Shown: in pieces, positions 45,777 through 55,093 of the stretch
How the letters are laid out: each line of letters opens with the position of its first letter
Position numbering within the stretch: the first letter of the stretch is position 1
Assembly: GCF_900104625.1 (NCBI RefSeq)
Contig: NZ_FNVZ01000005.1
Span: 1,426,001-1,490,000 of the forward strand
Source of the DNA: Leptotrichia massiliensis
Lineage (GTDB): Bacteria > Fusobacteriota > Fusobacteriia > Fusobacteriales > Leptotrichiaceae
DNA length: 64,000 nt
Direction: 5' to 3'
Position numbers and translations under genes: made by a program
Notes under the pieces: model-generated
What the model was told of the DNA's origin: nothing
Database searches by the model: none
The model's input: the letters and a program-made list of their open reading frames with translations, nothing else

Positions 45777-46223
45777 CTACTCTATTTCAAATCTTACTGA
45801 AGAAATCATAGTTCCTGTATCTACAAGTGGTTTACTTCCTTTTTTTCTTTTTAATGTACTATCTTTATTTGCAGCATAACCGCCTTTATTTATACTTTGC
45901 TGTATAAGTCTTACGGTTTCAACTCCTATTGTATTTAGTACAGTTGTTCCATCTGATCCATTTGTTATTGCCTGCATTATCACAGGCTTTAAAGTTTTAT
46001 TTAAATAATCCTCAATATCTTTGGTAGCATTTCTAAAAAATGGACGTGGAACATTACCCTTACCACAGCCAAATTCAACATAAAAAGCATACTCAGATAC
46101 TTTTGTTCCATTATTACTTTCTCCACCTATAAAACCAACTTTTATTGTATGGCTTGTTAAGTATTCAAGTATTTCTTTCATTTTTTCAAATTCTTTTAAA
46201 TTAAGTTTTATTTCTACACCCAT
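45777..46223 (-). CDS. Neck protein, HK97 gp10-like family
   Basis: A 148-residue protein with HTIKVGFIGG, YAFYVEFGCGKGNVPRPFFRNATK and a C-terminal LVDTGTMISSVRFEIE, the standard series of motifs in gp10-like/virion morphogenesis proteins that complete the head-tail junction. Confidence 0.78.
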   Translation of the reverse strand: MGVEIKLNLKEFEKMKEILEYLTSHTIKVGFIGGESNNGTKVSEYAFYVEFGCGKGNVPRPFFRNATKDIEDYLNKTLKPVIMQAITNGSDGTTVLNTIGVETVRLIQQSINKGGYAANKDSTLKRKKGSKPLVDTGTMISSVRFEIE

Positions 46224-46796
46224 TTAAATCAACAACCTTTTCAATATTGGTACTATATGTTTCATAAAAGTTTCATTATCCTTGTAATTATAAGCAATGT
46301 CATCAATTTTATAACTTGAATATTTTTGTGCTTCATCATCCTGACTAAGCAAAAACATTGACTTAACAAGCATTGCTACATAATACTGTAAATCATTTGG
46401 AACTGTCCCATTTTCTCCAAAAATAAATCCTGAATTGTAGTTAAGAACAATTTTGTCTTTAAATGAAAATGAACATCCACAGTTACAGGAACAGAACATA
46501 TCTGTAAACTCTATTTTCTTTGTTGTATTCATATAGTCGTCTTCTGATATTGCTTTATCATTTATAGTTATAGATTTTATTTCATTCATTGGAGGATAGG
46601 CAACCCATAATCTACTGATATTTATTTTCTTTTGGATTATTTCTTTCCTATCCTGTTTTTCCAAATCATAACCAATATAACTTTCAATCATATCAGACGC
46701 TGCTTTTATAAGAGTTTCGATGAAGCCAGACTGTTCCTGCTCCACCGTTACTCCTGTTAATTTTTCATATTGTCCTAATGTAATTATTGCTTTCAT
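46224..46796 (-). CDS. Head-tail connector protein (gp6-like)
   Basis: A 190-residue mainly helical protein with the phage gp6 pattern: EKLTGVTVEQEQSGFIETLIKAASDMIESYIGYDLEK near the start and DLQYYVAMLVKSMFLLSQDD in the second half. The unusual CSCNCGCSF stretch in the middle (four Cys in seven residues) could bind metal. It attaches beneath the portal. Confidence 0.7.
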   Translation of the reverse strand: MKAIITLGQYEKLTGVTVEQEQSGFIETLIKAASDMIESYIGYDLEKQDRKEIIQKKINISRLWVAYPPMNEIKSITINDKAISEDDYMNTTKKIEFTDMFCSCNCGCSFSFKDKIVLNYNSGFIFGENGTVPNDLQYYVAMLVKSMFLLSQDDEAQKYSSYKIDDIAYNYKDNETFMKHIVPILKRLLI

Positions 46797-46806
46797 TAGT
46801 TTTCTC

Positions 46807-48549
46807 CTATGCTTTCTTTATTGGCACAAAGGCTTCAGGCAACATCACATTTCCACCAACCATTGTTTCAAAGTAATATCCTGTAAATCCTTTATTTGTA
46901 ATATTGTCAGCAATCTTGATATTATAATTTGTATGTGTTACACCTAAATATTTTGATAAATCAGCAATTAATACAACTACATCTCCAGTATTTGCAGTAT
47001 CGAATACTGGTAAAGTATCATCATAAATAATTGGCAAATTCCCTAATCTATCTTGTTTTGCTTCTCCGTATGCCTCTAAAAATAAAGGTCTTCCTGTTGT
47101 ATCTTTCAACAAGAAAAAGTTTGGTGCTGATTCTCTATTCATTACAATTACGGCCCTGTCAGCATATTCTTGTTTTAATTTATATTTTGCTTTTGCTATT
47201 GTGTCATAATCTCCATTAGCTCCTGTAAAAGTCAATGCCCTTGCCGTTACATTTGAATCTATCAATATTCCAAATGGCTCTCCAGTTCCTGTTCCAAACA
47301 TTATTTTTTCAGAAATCTTTTTAGTAAAGTTCTCAGCAACTCTTTCTAATACCAATGCCACAAATCCAACTACATCTGTTGCGATTAATTTATTTGAGAA
47401 AATTGGCAAAGCATAGATTTGGTGTAATTCTAATTCAACATTATCCAAAAGATTGATATTAGTTTCAGTTCTGTTTGCTGTTTCTCCAATAAATTTAACT
47501 TCCGTAGTTCCTATTGTTTCTCTAGGTACTTTTATAGAATATTCAGACATTGACATTTTAGAAACGTATGCCCATATATTTTTAACATCTTGAGCTCTTC
47601 TTAAAATTGTTCTGCTTAATTGTTGCAATACTGCTGGAGCTACTCCACTTGTTTTAGTATTTGTTGCTTTTTCAATTTCCAAGTAATCTAAAAAAGTTTT
47701 AACTGTGCCTTTGGAATCCGTATTAACCGACTTCATAAATCCTACAATTTCTTTTTCCAAGTCCGCTTCTGTCAATTCTTTTTCAGTTTCCTTTATTGAT
47801 TTGAACTCTCTAGCAAATTCATTTAATTTGTCCTCAATTGATTTTTCAAATCCCTCTTTGTAATCTTCCAATGATTTTTCAAAATCCTCTTTAACAGTTT
47901 CAAGCTGCTTTTTTACCTCAGCACTTATATTTTCTTTTTTCAAAGTTTCATTAATCACATCTATTTGTTTCTGCACATTTTTTTCATATTCTACAAAAAG
48001 TTTCATTAATTCTTCTCTATCCATATTTTCCTCCTTAAAATTTTTAAATGTTGATACACTACTTCCTGGTACTGCTCCTTTGATAACCATTGAGCCTTCC
48101 CAAACTTCAAATTCTTTTATAAGATATGCTCTAACCTGTCCTTTTTCAGTTTCAACATATCCCATTTCGCCTTTTAGAATTCTACCACCGACTGACATAT
48201 CATATTTTGCACCTAATTTCATAAGTGAATATATTTTTGCAGCCTCTTTATTAAGATAATTTCCATTATCATCTTTTTCTAAATCCAGTTTAGCTCTAAA
48301 TTTTAAATCTCCATTTTCAGCCCATAACTCCATTACTCCCAATTCACTGTCTTTTTTGTGCTGATGTAATAGAAAGGCTGTTTTTGAATTATCTTTTGTC
48401 TTAAAATTATTAATGGATTCTTCCAAAAAGAAATCTCCGTAACTATCCAAAACTTTTCCTTTTGTGAGTATTCCCTCAATAATTCCTTTTTCCATATCAG
48501 ACTTTTCTATAATTGTTCCAACATCCTTTTGGAATATCCCTTTTGGCAT
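46807..48549 (-). CDS. Fused prohead protease and HK97-type major capsid protein
   Basis: A 580-residue fusion. Residues about 1-175 are an S78-type protease (SYGDFFLEESINN, FLLHQHKK with the His, KYDMSVGG with the Ser). Residues about 178-270 are a scaffolding coiled coil (MDREELMKLFVEYEKNVQKQIDV onward). Residues about 285-580 are the HK97-fold capsid (VPRETIGTTEVKFIGETANRTE, EKIMFGTGTGEPFGILI, NRESAPNFFLLKDTTGRPLF). The protease is expected to cleave away the scaffold during maturation. Confidence 0.9.
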   Translation of the reverse strand: MPKGIFQKDVGTIIEKSDMEKGIIEGILTKGKVLDSYGDFFLEESINNFKTKDNSKTAFLLHQHKKDSELGVMELWAENGDLKFRAKLDLEKDDNGNYLNKEAAKIYSLMKLGAKYDMSVGGRILKGEMGYVETEKGQVRAYLIKEFEVWEGSMVIKGAVPGSSVSTFKNFKEENMDREELMKLFVEYEKNVQKQIDVINETLKKENISAEVKKQLETVKEDFEKSLEDYKEGFEKSIEDKLNEFAREFKSIKETEKELTEADLEKEIVGFMKSVNTDSKGTVKTFLDYLEIEKATNTKTSGVAPAVLQQLSRTILRRAQDVKNIWAYVSKMSMSEYSIKVPRETIGTTEVKFIGETANRTETNINLLDNVELELHQIYALPIFSNKLIATDVVGFVALVLERVAENFTKKISEKIMFGTGTGEPFGILIDSNVTARALTFTGANGDYDTIAKAKYKLKQEYADRAVIVMNRESAPNFFLLKDTTGRPLFLEAYGEAKQDRLGNLPIIYDDTLPVFDTANTGDVVVLIADLSKYLGVTHTNYNIKIADNITNKGFTGYYFETMVGGNVMLPEAFVPIKKA

Positions 48550-48558
48550 TATTACCTC

Positions 48559-49293
48559 CTATACTTTAAATTTATATGTTGTTATACAATAACAATTTAT
48601 AACCTCTTTAGCCTTGGCACCACTTTCGTGAGCATACATCAAATCATTTGAAAAAGGTTTGTCAATAGGCTTTTCCTCCCCATCCATTGCCAAATGATTT
48701 TCCCTGTGATGTTTCCCACCACCTACGTGTATCCAAACCTTAGTATTTACCAAAGTTTCCTTTGCTAATTCGTGCATAGAGTAACCACTTGCTTTAGATG
48801 TTTCTGTTCTTGCTATTGTCAAACTTCTGTCTTTGGTCATTCCTTTTACATTGTCCTTAACCTCCTTAGCTATAGCCTTAGCATTCAAGCCTTCCGCCTG
48901 TCGCTCAGTTATTATTTTATTTATTTTATTTTTTGTTACTTCATCAATTTTAGTTACTGTTTCAGCAGCCTTTTTTTTATTAAAATCATTCAATCTTTTG
49001 TCTACAATATCATTGAAATTTGGTACTTTTTTACTTAGCCCATACATTTCATCTACTGCATTTATTGACTCTTCAGTTGCTCGTTTATGAGTTTCAATTA
49101 ATATTTTTCCAATATTTTTTTTGAAAGTTTTAAAATCAATTGTTATTGTTTCCACATTTGCTTCAACACTATCAGCCAAATCATTAAAAGCTAAATCTGT
49201 TTTATTCTTGATATACTTAGTTACTCGTCCTCTAACAGTTCTCAATGCTTTTGCCTGTCTTAGCATTTCTTTTTTATTCACTTTCTTAGCCAT
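48559..49293 (-). CDS. MuF-like head morphogenesis protein
   Basis: A 244-residue protein. The helical N terminus is followed by the conserved MuF/SPP1 gp7 C-terminal domain: ARTETSKASGYSMHELAKE, then KVWIHVGGGKHHRENHLAMDGEEKPIDKPFSN and INCYCI. Present inside procapsids, often required for infectivity. Follows the portal gene with 3 bp between them. Confidence 0.85.
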   Translation of the reverse strand: MAKKVNKKEMLRQAKALRTVRGRVTKYIKNKTDLAFNDLADSVEANVETITIDFKTFKKNIGKILIETHKRATEESINAVDEMYGLSKKVPNFNDIVDKRLNDFNKKKAAETVTKIDEVTKNKINKIITERQAEGLNAKAIAKEVKDNVKGMTKDRSLTIARTETSKASGYSMHELAKETLVNTKVWIHVGGGKHHRENHLAMDGEEKPIDKPFSNDLMYAHESGAKAKEVINCYCITTYKFKV

Positions 49294-49296
49294 TTC

Positions 49297-50544
49297 CTAT
49301 AAATCCTCCGTACTTGAATTATTGTCAATTGGTTCTTTTTCTCCATTTATAACTTCATCAAAAGTTACTGGCATACCTTTTATTAAAATAACATTACCAT
49401 TTGGAATAGAATCCAAATCCAATTTTTCCCTTTTTTCATTAACGGTGTGAATTTCAGAAGCATTTAAAGTATTTATCAATTCTAATTTGTTATCTTTTAA
49501 AACTTCAATATCTTCAGTAATAAAGTCAATTCTTTCAGAATTTTTAAAATCATTTGAAAACAACCGATTTATAGTAGCTTTTATTTGTTTACAGGCTGGA
49601 ATAATATTTTCCGTATAAAGTGCTTCTTTTGCTTCTTTCATATTATTGTATTTTGCATTATCCTTACCACCTATAAGCAAATCAGGAACATTTAAAACAT
49701 TTGATGTTATATTCCTTATTTCAACTAAAGCATTCATATAATCAAAATCAGTTGGTGCAAAATCCAACATTTGTATTTTTGAATTTTCATCAAATCCAGT
49801 TAATACTATTGGTTTTCCTATTGCGTCAGAGCCACTACTTTCCATTATTCTATCCTGAACCTTTTCAACAGTTTCTCCTGTTGCCAGCTGATCTAACAAT
49901 ATTAAAAATTGTCTTTTTCCACTATTTTTCAATATACTGTTATTCCAACGACTTATAAGACAAAAATAATCGTGTAATAATACTAATGATGTTATACGGT
50001 TTAGTCCTCTTTTTTTGCTGTATAGATTTGGTATTCGCTTATAGGCAAAGTTTTCCAAATCTTTTCCGGAATACTTTATTCCATTTATTTCTATGTTTTT
50101 TATTCCAAGCAAAATATTGTCATAAAATTCTATTGTGTACTCGCTCGGAGCATATACCCATAAATCATATTTGTTGAAAAGTTTTTGCTTATGGATTAAA
50201 AACTCTCCATAAATAGTCCAATACAAATAACAATAATATAAAAAGTCATTCGTATCCATTGTAATGTTGGGACTTGTCAAACTTCTGTAAACTATATTTT
50301 CTTTCTTTTCCTGTTTTTCCTTTTTCTCCCCTTCAAATACGCTCCAGTCTATTGCATAAAATCCTTGTTGCATTTTGTCCAATGCTGAACTTATAAATGG
50401 ATTTTCTGGCAATTGCGTTAATAATTTGTTGACGTTAATATTGTAGGGACTAAGATTGAATGATTTATAATATTGAAGAAAATCATTAAAATCAAACGAT
50501 TTATTTACATTTCTCTTAAAAACTTTTTTAAAAAAACCAAACAT
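49297..50544 (-). CDS. Phage portal protein
   Basis: A 415-residue protein of the HK97-type portal family. It contains the YLYWTIYGEFLIHKQK stem-adjacent region, SRWNNSILKNSGKRQFLILLDQLA, and PDLLIGGKDNAKYNNMKEAKEALYTENIIPACKQIKATINRLF near the C terminus. It forms the dodecameric DNA channel at the capsid vertex, working with TerL upstream of it. Confidence 0.9.
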   Translation of the reverse strand: MFGFFKKVFKRNVNKSFDFNDFLQYYKSFNLSPYNINVNKLLTQLPENPFISSALDKMQQGFYAIDWSVFEGEKKEKQEKKENIVYRSLTSPNITMDTNDFLYYCYLYWTIYGEFLIHKQKLFNKYDLWVYAPSEYTIEFYDNILLGIKNIEINGIKYSGKDLENFAYKRIPNLYSKKRGLNRITSLVLLHDYFCLISRWNNSILKNSGKRQFLILLDQLATGETVEKVQDRIMESSGSDAIGKPIVLTGFDENSKIQMLDFAPTDFDYMNALVEIRNITSNVLNVPDLLIGGKDNAKYNNMKEAKEALYTENIIPACKQIKATINRLFSNDFKNSERIDFITEDIEVLKDNKLELINTLNASEIHTVNEKREKLDLDSIPNGNVILIKGMPVTFDEVINGEKEPIDNNSSTEDL

Positions 50545-50554
50545 TTTTCACCTC

Positions 50555-51871
50555 CTACAATTTATTTCTGTATCTGCTTTTCAAATCTCGCTGTTTATAT
50601 CTGGACAAAGCATAATCCAATGCGTCTTTAGTATGTGGGTCAAAGTTAAACATTTTCTTTTTATCCCCTATGATTGCTACACCATTTTCATCTTTTTTAT
50701 ATTTTAAATTTTTTAATTCCCTATAAGTATTTAAACACCTATCAGCAATCACAATTTCATTAAAGGATTGAAGTTTACCAATACGTCCTAACACATTACC
50801 AACCATTTTATCCGCTTTTTTCATCAATATTCCATTCATCTTAAATTCTTGAATTGTTTTTGGTTCTGCATAATCAGCAAATATTATTATCCCTTCTTCA
50901 GCAATATCATACAAAAAATCTTCCTGTAATATCTGAGCATTTGTCATTCCTTTGTTATAAAACTCATCATAAACATAAAGGATATTATTATCATAATCAA
51001 TGGCCGCTCTTATTACAGCTGTGTATGAAATTTCAAATCCAAAATCCATTCCAGCAATATGCCATTCAATCCCTAATCGTGCAACTTGTTCATCAACATA
51101 TTCATTACTTGCTTTTTCTATATTGTTATAAACAAAATCACCGTGATAGCCAAATCGCCCTTTCTGTGCAATTTCTACTAAATACGGATCTTTTTCCATA
51201 TTAAGTTCTGCAATCGCACTTTTGGGGAGAAATTTATTTTCCTTATAAGTTGAATGATTGACATAAATTCTTTGAATATATCCTGTTTCAGAATCCTTTA
51301 TTTTTTTTATAAATTCTTTTTTTTCATATAATACTTCCTCAGATACTTTTAAATATTCTGTTAAAAACCAATATGTCCAGTTAATAGAACTATCAGGCTC
51401 TGCTGGATTTGTACTTATATACATATTCATTTTTATATTTGGCGTTCTAAGTCTATATCTTAATTGCTTAAAATCATTCCTGTTGCATTGATTTGCCTCT
51501 TCTATCCATATATCTGTAATACCTTTTATTGATTTTAAACGTCCAACTTCATCTAATCCCCTGAAAATAAATTTAGTTCCTGTTATTTTATTTTCTATTT
51601 CTAGCCGTCCTGTTTTAATAATAAAATAATCATTCAATTCAAGTTCATTTATAACATCGACTAAATCAGCAAATACACTATCTCTTATATCTCTATATAC
51701 TTTTCTTATTCCTAATATTCTTCTTTTCTCTCTAAAGCTATTAATAATAAGCCTGGTTGCTACATTGTAACTTTTACCACTTCCATAACTACCAATAAGA
51801 AAATAAATATCCGCTGTGCTTTCTGTTATAAATCTTTTAAAATGATTATTAATATCTAACTCAACTTTCAT
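50555..51871 (-). CDS. terL: Terminase large subunit
   Basis: About 438 aa. The ATPase domain has Walker A GSYGSGKSYN near residue 28, adenine/arginine region GIRKVYRDIRDSVF and Walker B-like DIWIEEANQ. The nuclease domain has GMDFGFEIS and FADYAEPKTI with acidic metal ligands, and a final ALDYALSRY. It packages and cuts concatemeric DNA; PBSX/Terminase_3 type. The ATG at 51871 has GGAG five bases upstream. Confidence 0.92.
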   Translation of the reverse strand: MKVELDINNHFKRFITESTADIYFLIGSYGSGKSYNVATRLIINSFREKRRILGIRKVYRDIRDSVFADLVDVINELELNDYFIIKTGRLEIENKITGTKFIFRGLDEVGRLKSIKGITDIWIEEANQCNRNDFKQLRYRLRTPNIKMNMYISTNPAEPDSSINWTYWFLTEYLKVSEEVLYEKKEFIKKIKDSETGYIQRIYVNHSTYKENKFLPKSAIAELNMEKDPYLVEIAQKGRFGYHGDFVYNNIEKASNEYVDEQVARLGIEWHIAGMDFGFEISYTAVIRAAIDYDNNILYVYDEFYNKGMTNAQILQEDFLYDIAEEGIIIFADYAEPKTIQEFKMNGILMKKADKMVGNVLGRIGKLQSFNEIVIADRCLNTYRELKNLKYKKDENGVAIIGDKKKMFNFDPHTKDALDYALSRYKQRDLKSRYRNKL

Positions 51872-51873
51872 CA

Positions 51874-52131
51874 TTACTCCAGAATTATAAATTCTTGATG
51901 TGGATGCAGTTCCTTGAAATGATTTATTAAAGGATTGTCATTTATAAAATAATTCCTATCTACATCTTTATAATCAACTTTCAATTCTTTTCCACCATCT
52001 CTAAACCTAAAGCCTTTGACTAATCTAAAATCCCCTCTTTCAATTCTTTCATCAAGCATTGCTTTAGTAATTTTATTTGAGGGAATTTCAACTACTTCTG
52101 TTTTTTCTTCTACTTCTGTTTTTCTTGCCAT
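51874..52131 (-). CDS. Small phage protein between terminase subunits
   Basis: An 85-residue charged protein (MARKTEVEEKTEVVEIPSNK; later GFRFRDGGKELKVDYKDVDRNYFI). Its stop overlaps the terL start, so it is translated with it. No family recognised; perhaps a packaging accessory. Confidence 0.6.
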   Translation of the reverse strand: MARKTEVEEKTEVVEIPSNKITKAMLDERIERGDFRLVKGFRFRDGGKELKVDYKDVDRNYFINDNPLINHFKELHPHQEFIILE

Positions 52132-52134
52132 TTT

Positions 52135-52533
52135 CTACACCTCAAACTTCTCTCTAGTTCTTTTTACTTTTCCATCTCCCACAATTTCACTATCCGATTT
52201 ATATTTAACTACAAAATTTTCACCTTTTTTAGTTATCACTCTATACTGGAATTTAACACCTGATGTATCTTGTGTTTTGATGTTGTGTAAAAAATCTACT
52301 TTTTTATTAAACTCTTCTTCATTTAAATCTATATCATATAAAATGTTATTTGTTCCCAATCCAAATCTCATTTCTTCTCCACTAATTTTAAGAGTTACAT
52401 TTTTATCAAAGCTAAATCCGTCTAAATATTTTTCAGCAAATTCATCTAATAATTTTTCAACTTTTTCATTTACTTTTGTTTCCTCATTTGGCATTTGAGT
52501 AGTAGTATTTTGATTTTCATTTTGGTTACTCAT
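52135..52533 (-). CDS. Hypothetical phage protein upstream of terL
   Basis: A 132-residue acidic protein with a Gln/Asn/Thr-rich N terminus followed by a helical and strand domain (FDKNVTLKISGEEMRFGLGTNNILYDIDLN). Its start overlaps the terS stop by 8 bp. No function recognised. Confidence 0.6.
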   Translation of the reverse strand: MSNQNENQNTTTQMPNEETKVNEKVEKLLDEFAEKYLDGFSFDKNVTLKISGEEMRFGLGTNNILYDIDLNEEEFNKKVDFLHNIKTQDTSGVKFQYRVITKKGENFVVKYKSDSEIVGDGKVKRTREKFEV

Positions 52534-53257
52534 TTTCTTTATCCTCCATTTCTTCTATTGCGTTGTCTTCTTTAAAATTGAATTCTATTTTTGCATCTTG
52601 TACTGTTTCATCTTCAAGTTTCAATTTTTCAATTTCAACTTTTTCAGACTGTATTCCCTCGTTTACTAACTGTGCCTCAACTTCAAGAAGTTCATAGTTA
52701 GTTAATAGTTTTCCAGTCCGCATTATTTCCTTTTCTGTTTTTACAATTAAACTTAATTTCTTTTCGAGTGCTGCAACCTCTTTTTCAGAATTTTCTTTTT
52801 TATTGATTATTTGTATAATCCTTATCGCTGTATTCCTTTTTGCTATTGCTATATTTCTTAAAAAGTCAGGCAAATCATAATAGACTTCATCTATAATCTT
52901 CTGTGCCTGTTTTTCGGTTGCTTCTAATCTCATTTGTCTTATACTTCTGGCTTTTCTGTAGTATGTAACTTCTGAAATATCATATTTTTTCATTACTTCA
53001 TCTTTTGGAACATCGTTAATTATGTCTGATTTTATTTGTGTTTCTTTATTGTTTGCAACCTTTTGCAACTGGTTGCGTTTTGCGGTTGCATTTTTCTTCT
53101 TGATGGTTGCACTATTTTCTTTTTTTTTAACCCACTTTTCTCTACTAATCCAACTTTTGATAGTTCCTACTTTTTGATTATATTTTTCAGCCAATGCCCT
53201 TATGCTTGTTCCATTCTCATATTCGTACTTAATCAGTTCTTTTATGTCATTTGTCAT
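52526..53257 (-). CDS. terS: Terminase small subunit
   Basis: A 243-residue protein with an N-terminal HTH (YENGTSIRALAEKYNQKVGTIKSWISREKWVKK). A central helical block (KYDISEVTYYRKARSIRQMRLEATEKQAQKI) and a long coiled coil follow; the acidic C terminus would contact TerL. It recognises the phage packaging site. Strong site AAGGAG before the ATG. Confidence 0.85.
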   Translation of the reverse strand: MTNDIKELIKYEYENGTSIRALAEKYNQKVGTIKSWISREKWVKKKENSATIKKKNATAKRNQLQKVANNKETQIKSDIINDVPKDEVMKKYDISEVTYYRKARSIRQMRLEATEKQAQKIIDEVYYDLPDFLRNIAIAKRNTAIRIIQIINKKENSEKEVAALEKKLSLIVKTEKEIMRTGKLLTNYELLEVEAQLVNEGIQSEKVEIEKLKLEDETVQDAKIEFNFKEDNAIEEMEDKENE

Positions 53258-53270
53258 TTCTCCTTGTCCT

Positions 53271-53939
53271 TTAATTCAAATCTAGTTTTTCATATTTTCT
53301 TATTACAACACCCTCATCAAATCGTTTTGGATATTCTTGTTTTATTTTTTCCAATTCCTTTTTTACTCTTTTATTTAATGGAAAGGCATATTTATGTTTT
53401 CCTTTTGTATAATATTCACTTGCATTTGAATCTATCTTTTTCAAAAATGTCAAACTTTGAGAGCCTTTACCATATTTACTATGAATTGATTTTGGATGCG
53501 TCTTTTTGCCATTTAATATAAAATATCTTTCTCCAACTGTTCTTCCTAAATAAATCCAGTTTGTCGCCTGATATATTCCGCCTTTATGATTTTGTTCCGT
53601 ATCAGCATAGGAAATAATCACATACAAGTCTGGACATTTATTTTTAAGAAATTTAATTGCCTTAGCCAATATTTCACTTACGAAATGCTTATGATTAGTT
53701 AATGCAACTCTTGTGAGTTCACAAATCCTATCTTGTTTCAATCCAAATTGTGTTCCCAAATTTACATTTGCACCTCTTGAGAAAATAACACATCCTATAT
53801 ATTTCCCATTTTCCCAAGCGCCAACTTTAACTGTCTTACCTGCTGGCATACATTTTGAATAATGCCAGTTCTTACAGGCATATTCCGCTGCTTTAAAATC
53901 ACACCAGTCTATTTTTAAATCATTCCTGTTCTCTTGCAT
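53271..53939 (-). CDS. mom: Mom-family DNA adenine modification protein
   Basis: A 222-residue GNAT-fold protein. NWHYSKCMPAGKTVKVGAWENGKYIGCVIFSRGANVNLGTQFGL at the start, then ICELTRVALTNHKHFVSEILAKAIKFL and IISYADTEQNHKGGIYQATNWIYLG match Mu Mom homologs. Mom turns adenine into N6-methylcarbamoyladenine and shields phage DNA from restriction. The start lies inside the end of the ParB-like gene (20-bp overlap), with the GGGGAGG ribosome-binding site in that gene's zinc-ribbon codons. This is strikingly like com-mom of phage Mu. Confidence 0.82.
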   Translation of the reverse strand: MQENRNDLKIDWCDFKAAEYACKNWHYSKCMPAGKTVKVGAWENGKYIGCVIFSRGANVNLGTQFGLKQDRICELTRVALTNHKHFVSEILAKAIKFLKNKCPDLYVIISYADTEQNHKGGIYQATNWIYLGRTVGERYFILNGKKTHPKSIHSKYGKGSQSLTFLKKIDSNASEYYTKGKHKYAFPLNKRVKKELEKIKQEYPKRFDEGVVIRKYEKLDLN

Positions 53940-54429
53940 CGAACACCTCCCCGCAATGTGGACAAGTTATATATTTTGGATCAAGTTTATCAAGTCTTGG
54001 CTGTTCCTCTTCAGATACTGGTTGAAAATCAATCTCTTTTACCAAATCCTCTAATTCCTTTTCTTCAAAACCTAAAATAGAAATATCAAAATCCAAGTTT
54101 TTTAATTCCATTAGTTCTTTTTGAATTTTATCCCTGTCAAAATCGGTTGCAAGTGTCAATTGATTGTCTGCTATTATATAAGCTCTTTTCTGTTCCTCAG
54201 ATAAGTGAGAATGCCTTATTACTTCTACTTCGCTATATCCTAATTCTTTCAAGGCACATAGCCGTCCGTGTCCTGCTAACAGCATATTATCCTCATCTAT
54301 TAACAGCGGAAGCATAAAATCAAAATTTTTAATAGAATTTTTTATTTTCTCTATATGCTCTATATCGTGTTGCTTTGCGTTATTCTCATATTCCTTTATA
54401 AAATTAATGTTTATTTTCTCTATTTTCAT
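53920..54429 (-). CDS. ParB-like protein with C-terminal zinc-ribbon motif
   Basis: About 169 aa. The N-terminal domain carries the ParB/sulfiredoxin-type core: NAKQHDIEHIEKIKNSIKNFDFMLPLLIDEDNMLLAGHGRLCALKELGYSEVEV. The C terminus ends KYITCPHCGEVFDAREQE, a lone CxxC that recalls half of the Mu Com zinc finger. The ATG at 54429 has GGAG seven bases upstream; an earlier in-frame ATG at 54459 does not. It probably cooperates with the overlapping mom gene as its translational or targeting partner (inference). Confidence 0.72.
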   Translation of the reverse strand: MKIEKININFIKEYENNAKQHDIEHIEKIKNSIKNFDFMLPLLIDEDNMLLAGHGRLCALKELGYSEVEVIRHSHLSEEQKRAYIIADNQLTLATDFDRDKIQKELMELKNLDFDISILGFEEKELEDLVKEIDFQPVSEEEQPRLDKLDPKYITCPHCGEVFDAREQE

Positions 54430-54513
54430 AAAATCACTCCATTTTCTGAATCCCACCAAATCCCAACCACCTAAAAGGCTACACTATATATAAAATCAAG
54501 AGGAAAATTAAAC

Positions 54514-54569
54514 AAAAAAAGCCGACTTATAAATAGACTATATTTCTATAGTTTATCTATAAATCGGCT
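54514..54569 (-). terminator. Strong terminator between the early replication operon and the late genes
   Basis: AGCCGA (54520-54525) and TCGGCT (54564-54569) close a long, nearly continuous A/T stem with only small internal mismatches. On the minus strand it is followed by T7. It separates early from late transcription, so late genes need their own promoter or antitermination. Confidence 0.8.
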
Positions 54570-54593
54570 CACAAGTTCTAAGTTTTTGCCAAC

Positions 54594-54761
54594 TTATTCT
54601 ATTCTATCTTTCAAAAAAAGTTTTCTTACTACTTTTCCATTTTCTATTATCGCTCTTGCTTCTGTCTTTTTGTTATTCTTTTTTAATTTTAAAATATCTA
54701 TTATAAAAAATAACAAATTTCTATCTTTTTTTATTTCTTCTATCTGCTCTTTAGTAAGCAT
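54594..54761 (-). CDS. Small basic protein at the end of the early operon
   Basis: A 55-residue protein (MLTKEQIEEIKKDRNLLFFI onward, ending KLFLKDRIE). The ATG at 54761 has GGAG seven bases upstream, and the terminator follows directly. Lys/Ile-rich, helical; role unknown. Confidence 0.55.
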   Translation of the reverse strand: MLTKEQIEEIKKDRNLLFFIIDILKLKKNNKKTEARAIIENGKVVRKLFLKDRIE

Positions 54762-54820
54762 TCCATCACTCCTTTATTATACCTTATTTTATTCATATTT
54801 TCAACTATTTTGATTGTTTT

Positions 54821-55045
54821 TTATACTCTAATTGCAAAAAAATTAATAAGCCAAATTAAACAATAAATTACAAATAAATTTATTGACATACCAATTAAAA
54901 ATGCTATTATGCTTGTTATTCTAAATTTTAATATTGCTATATTCTTTTTAAATTTTATTACTGAGCTAAAAATGAACCATATTAATATCAAAACTGTTGT
55001 TACAGTAAGTAGTACATTTATTGCTCTCATAATTATATCTAACAT
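54821..55045 (-). CDS. Small membrane protein, two helices
   Basis: A 74-residue protein with two membrane segments (AINVLLTVTTVLILIWFIF; IAFLIGMSINLFVIYCLIWLI) joined by a basic loop. Early-operon gene of unknown purpose; could be an exclusion protein. Confidence 0.55.
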   Translation of the reverse strand: MLDIIMRAINVLLTVTTVLILIWFIFSSVIKFKKNIAILKFRITSIIAFLIGMSINLFVIYCLIWLINFFAIRV

Positions 55046-55093
55046 TTTATCCTCCTAATTTTTTTCTAATAAAAATGACTTTCTGTGACTGAA

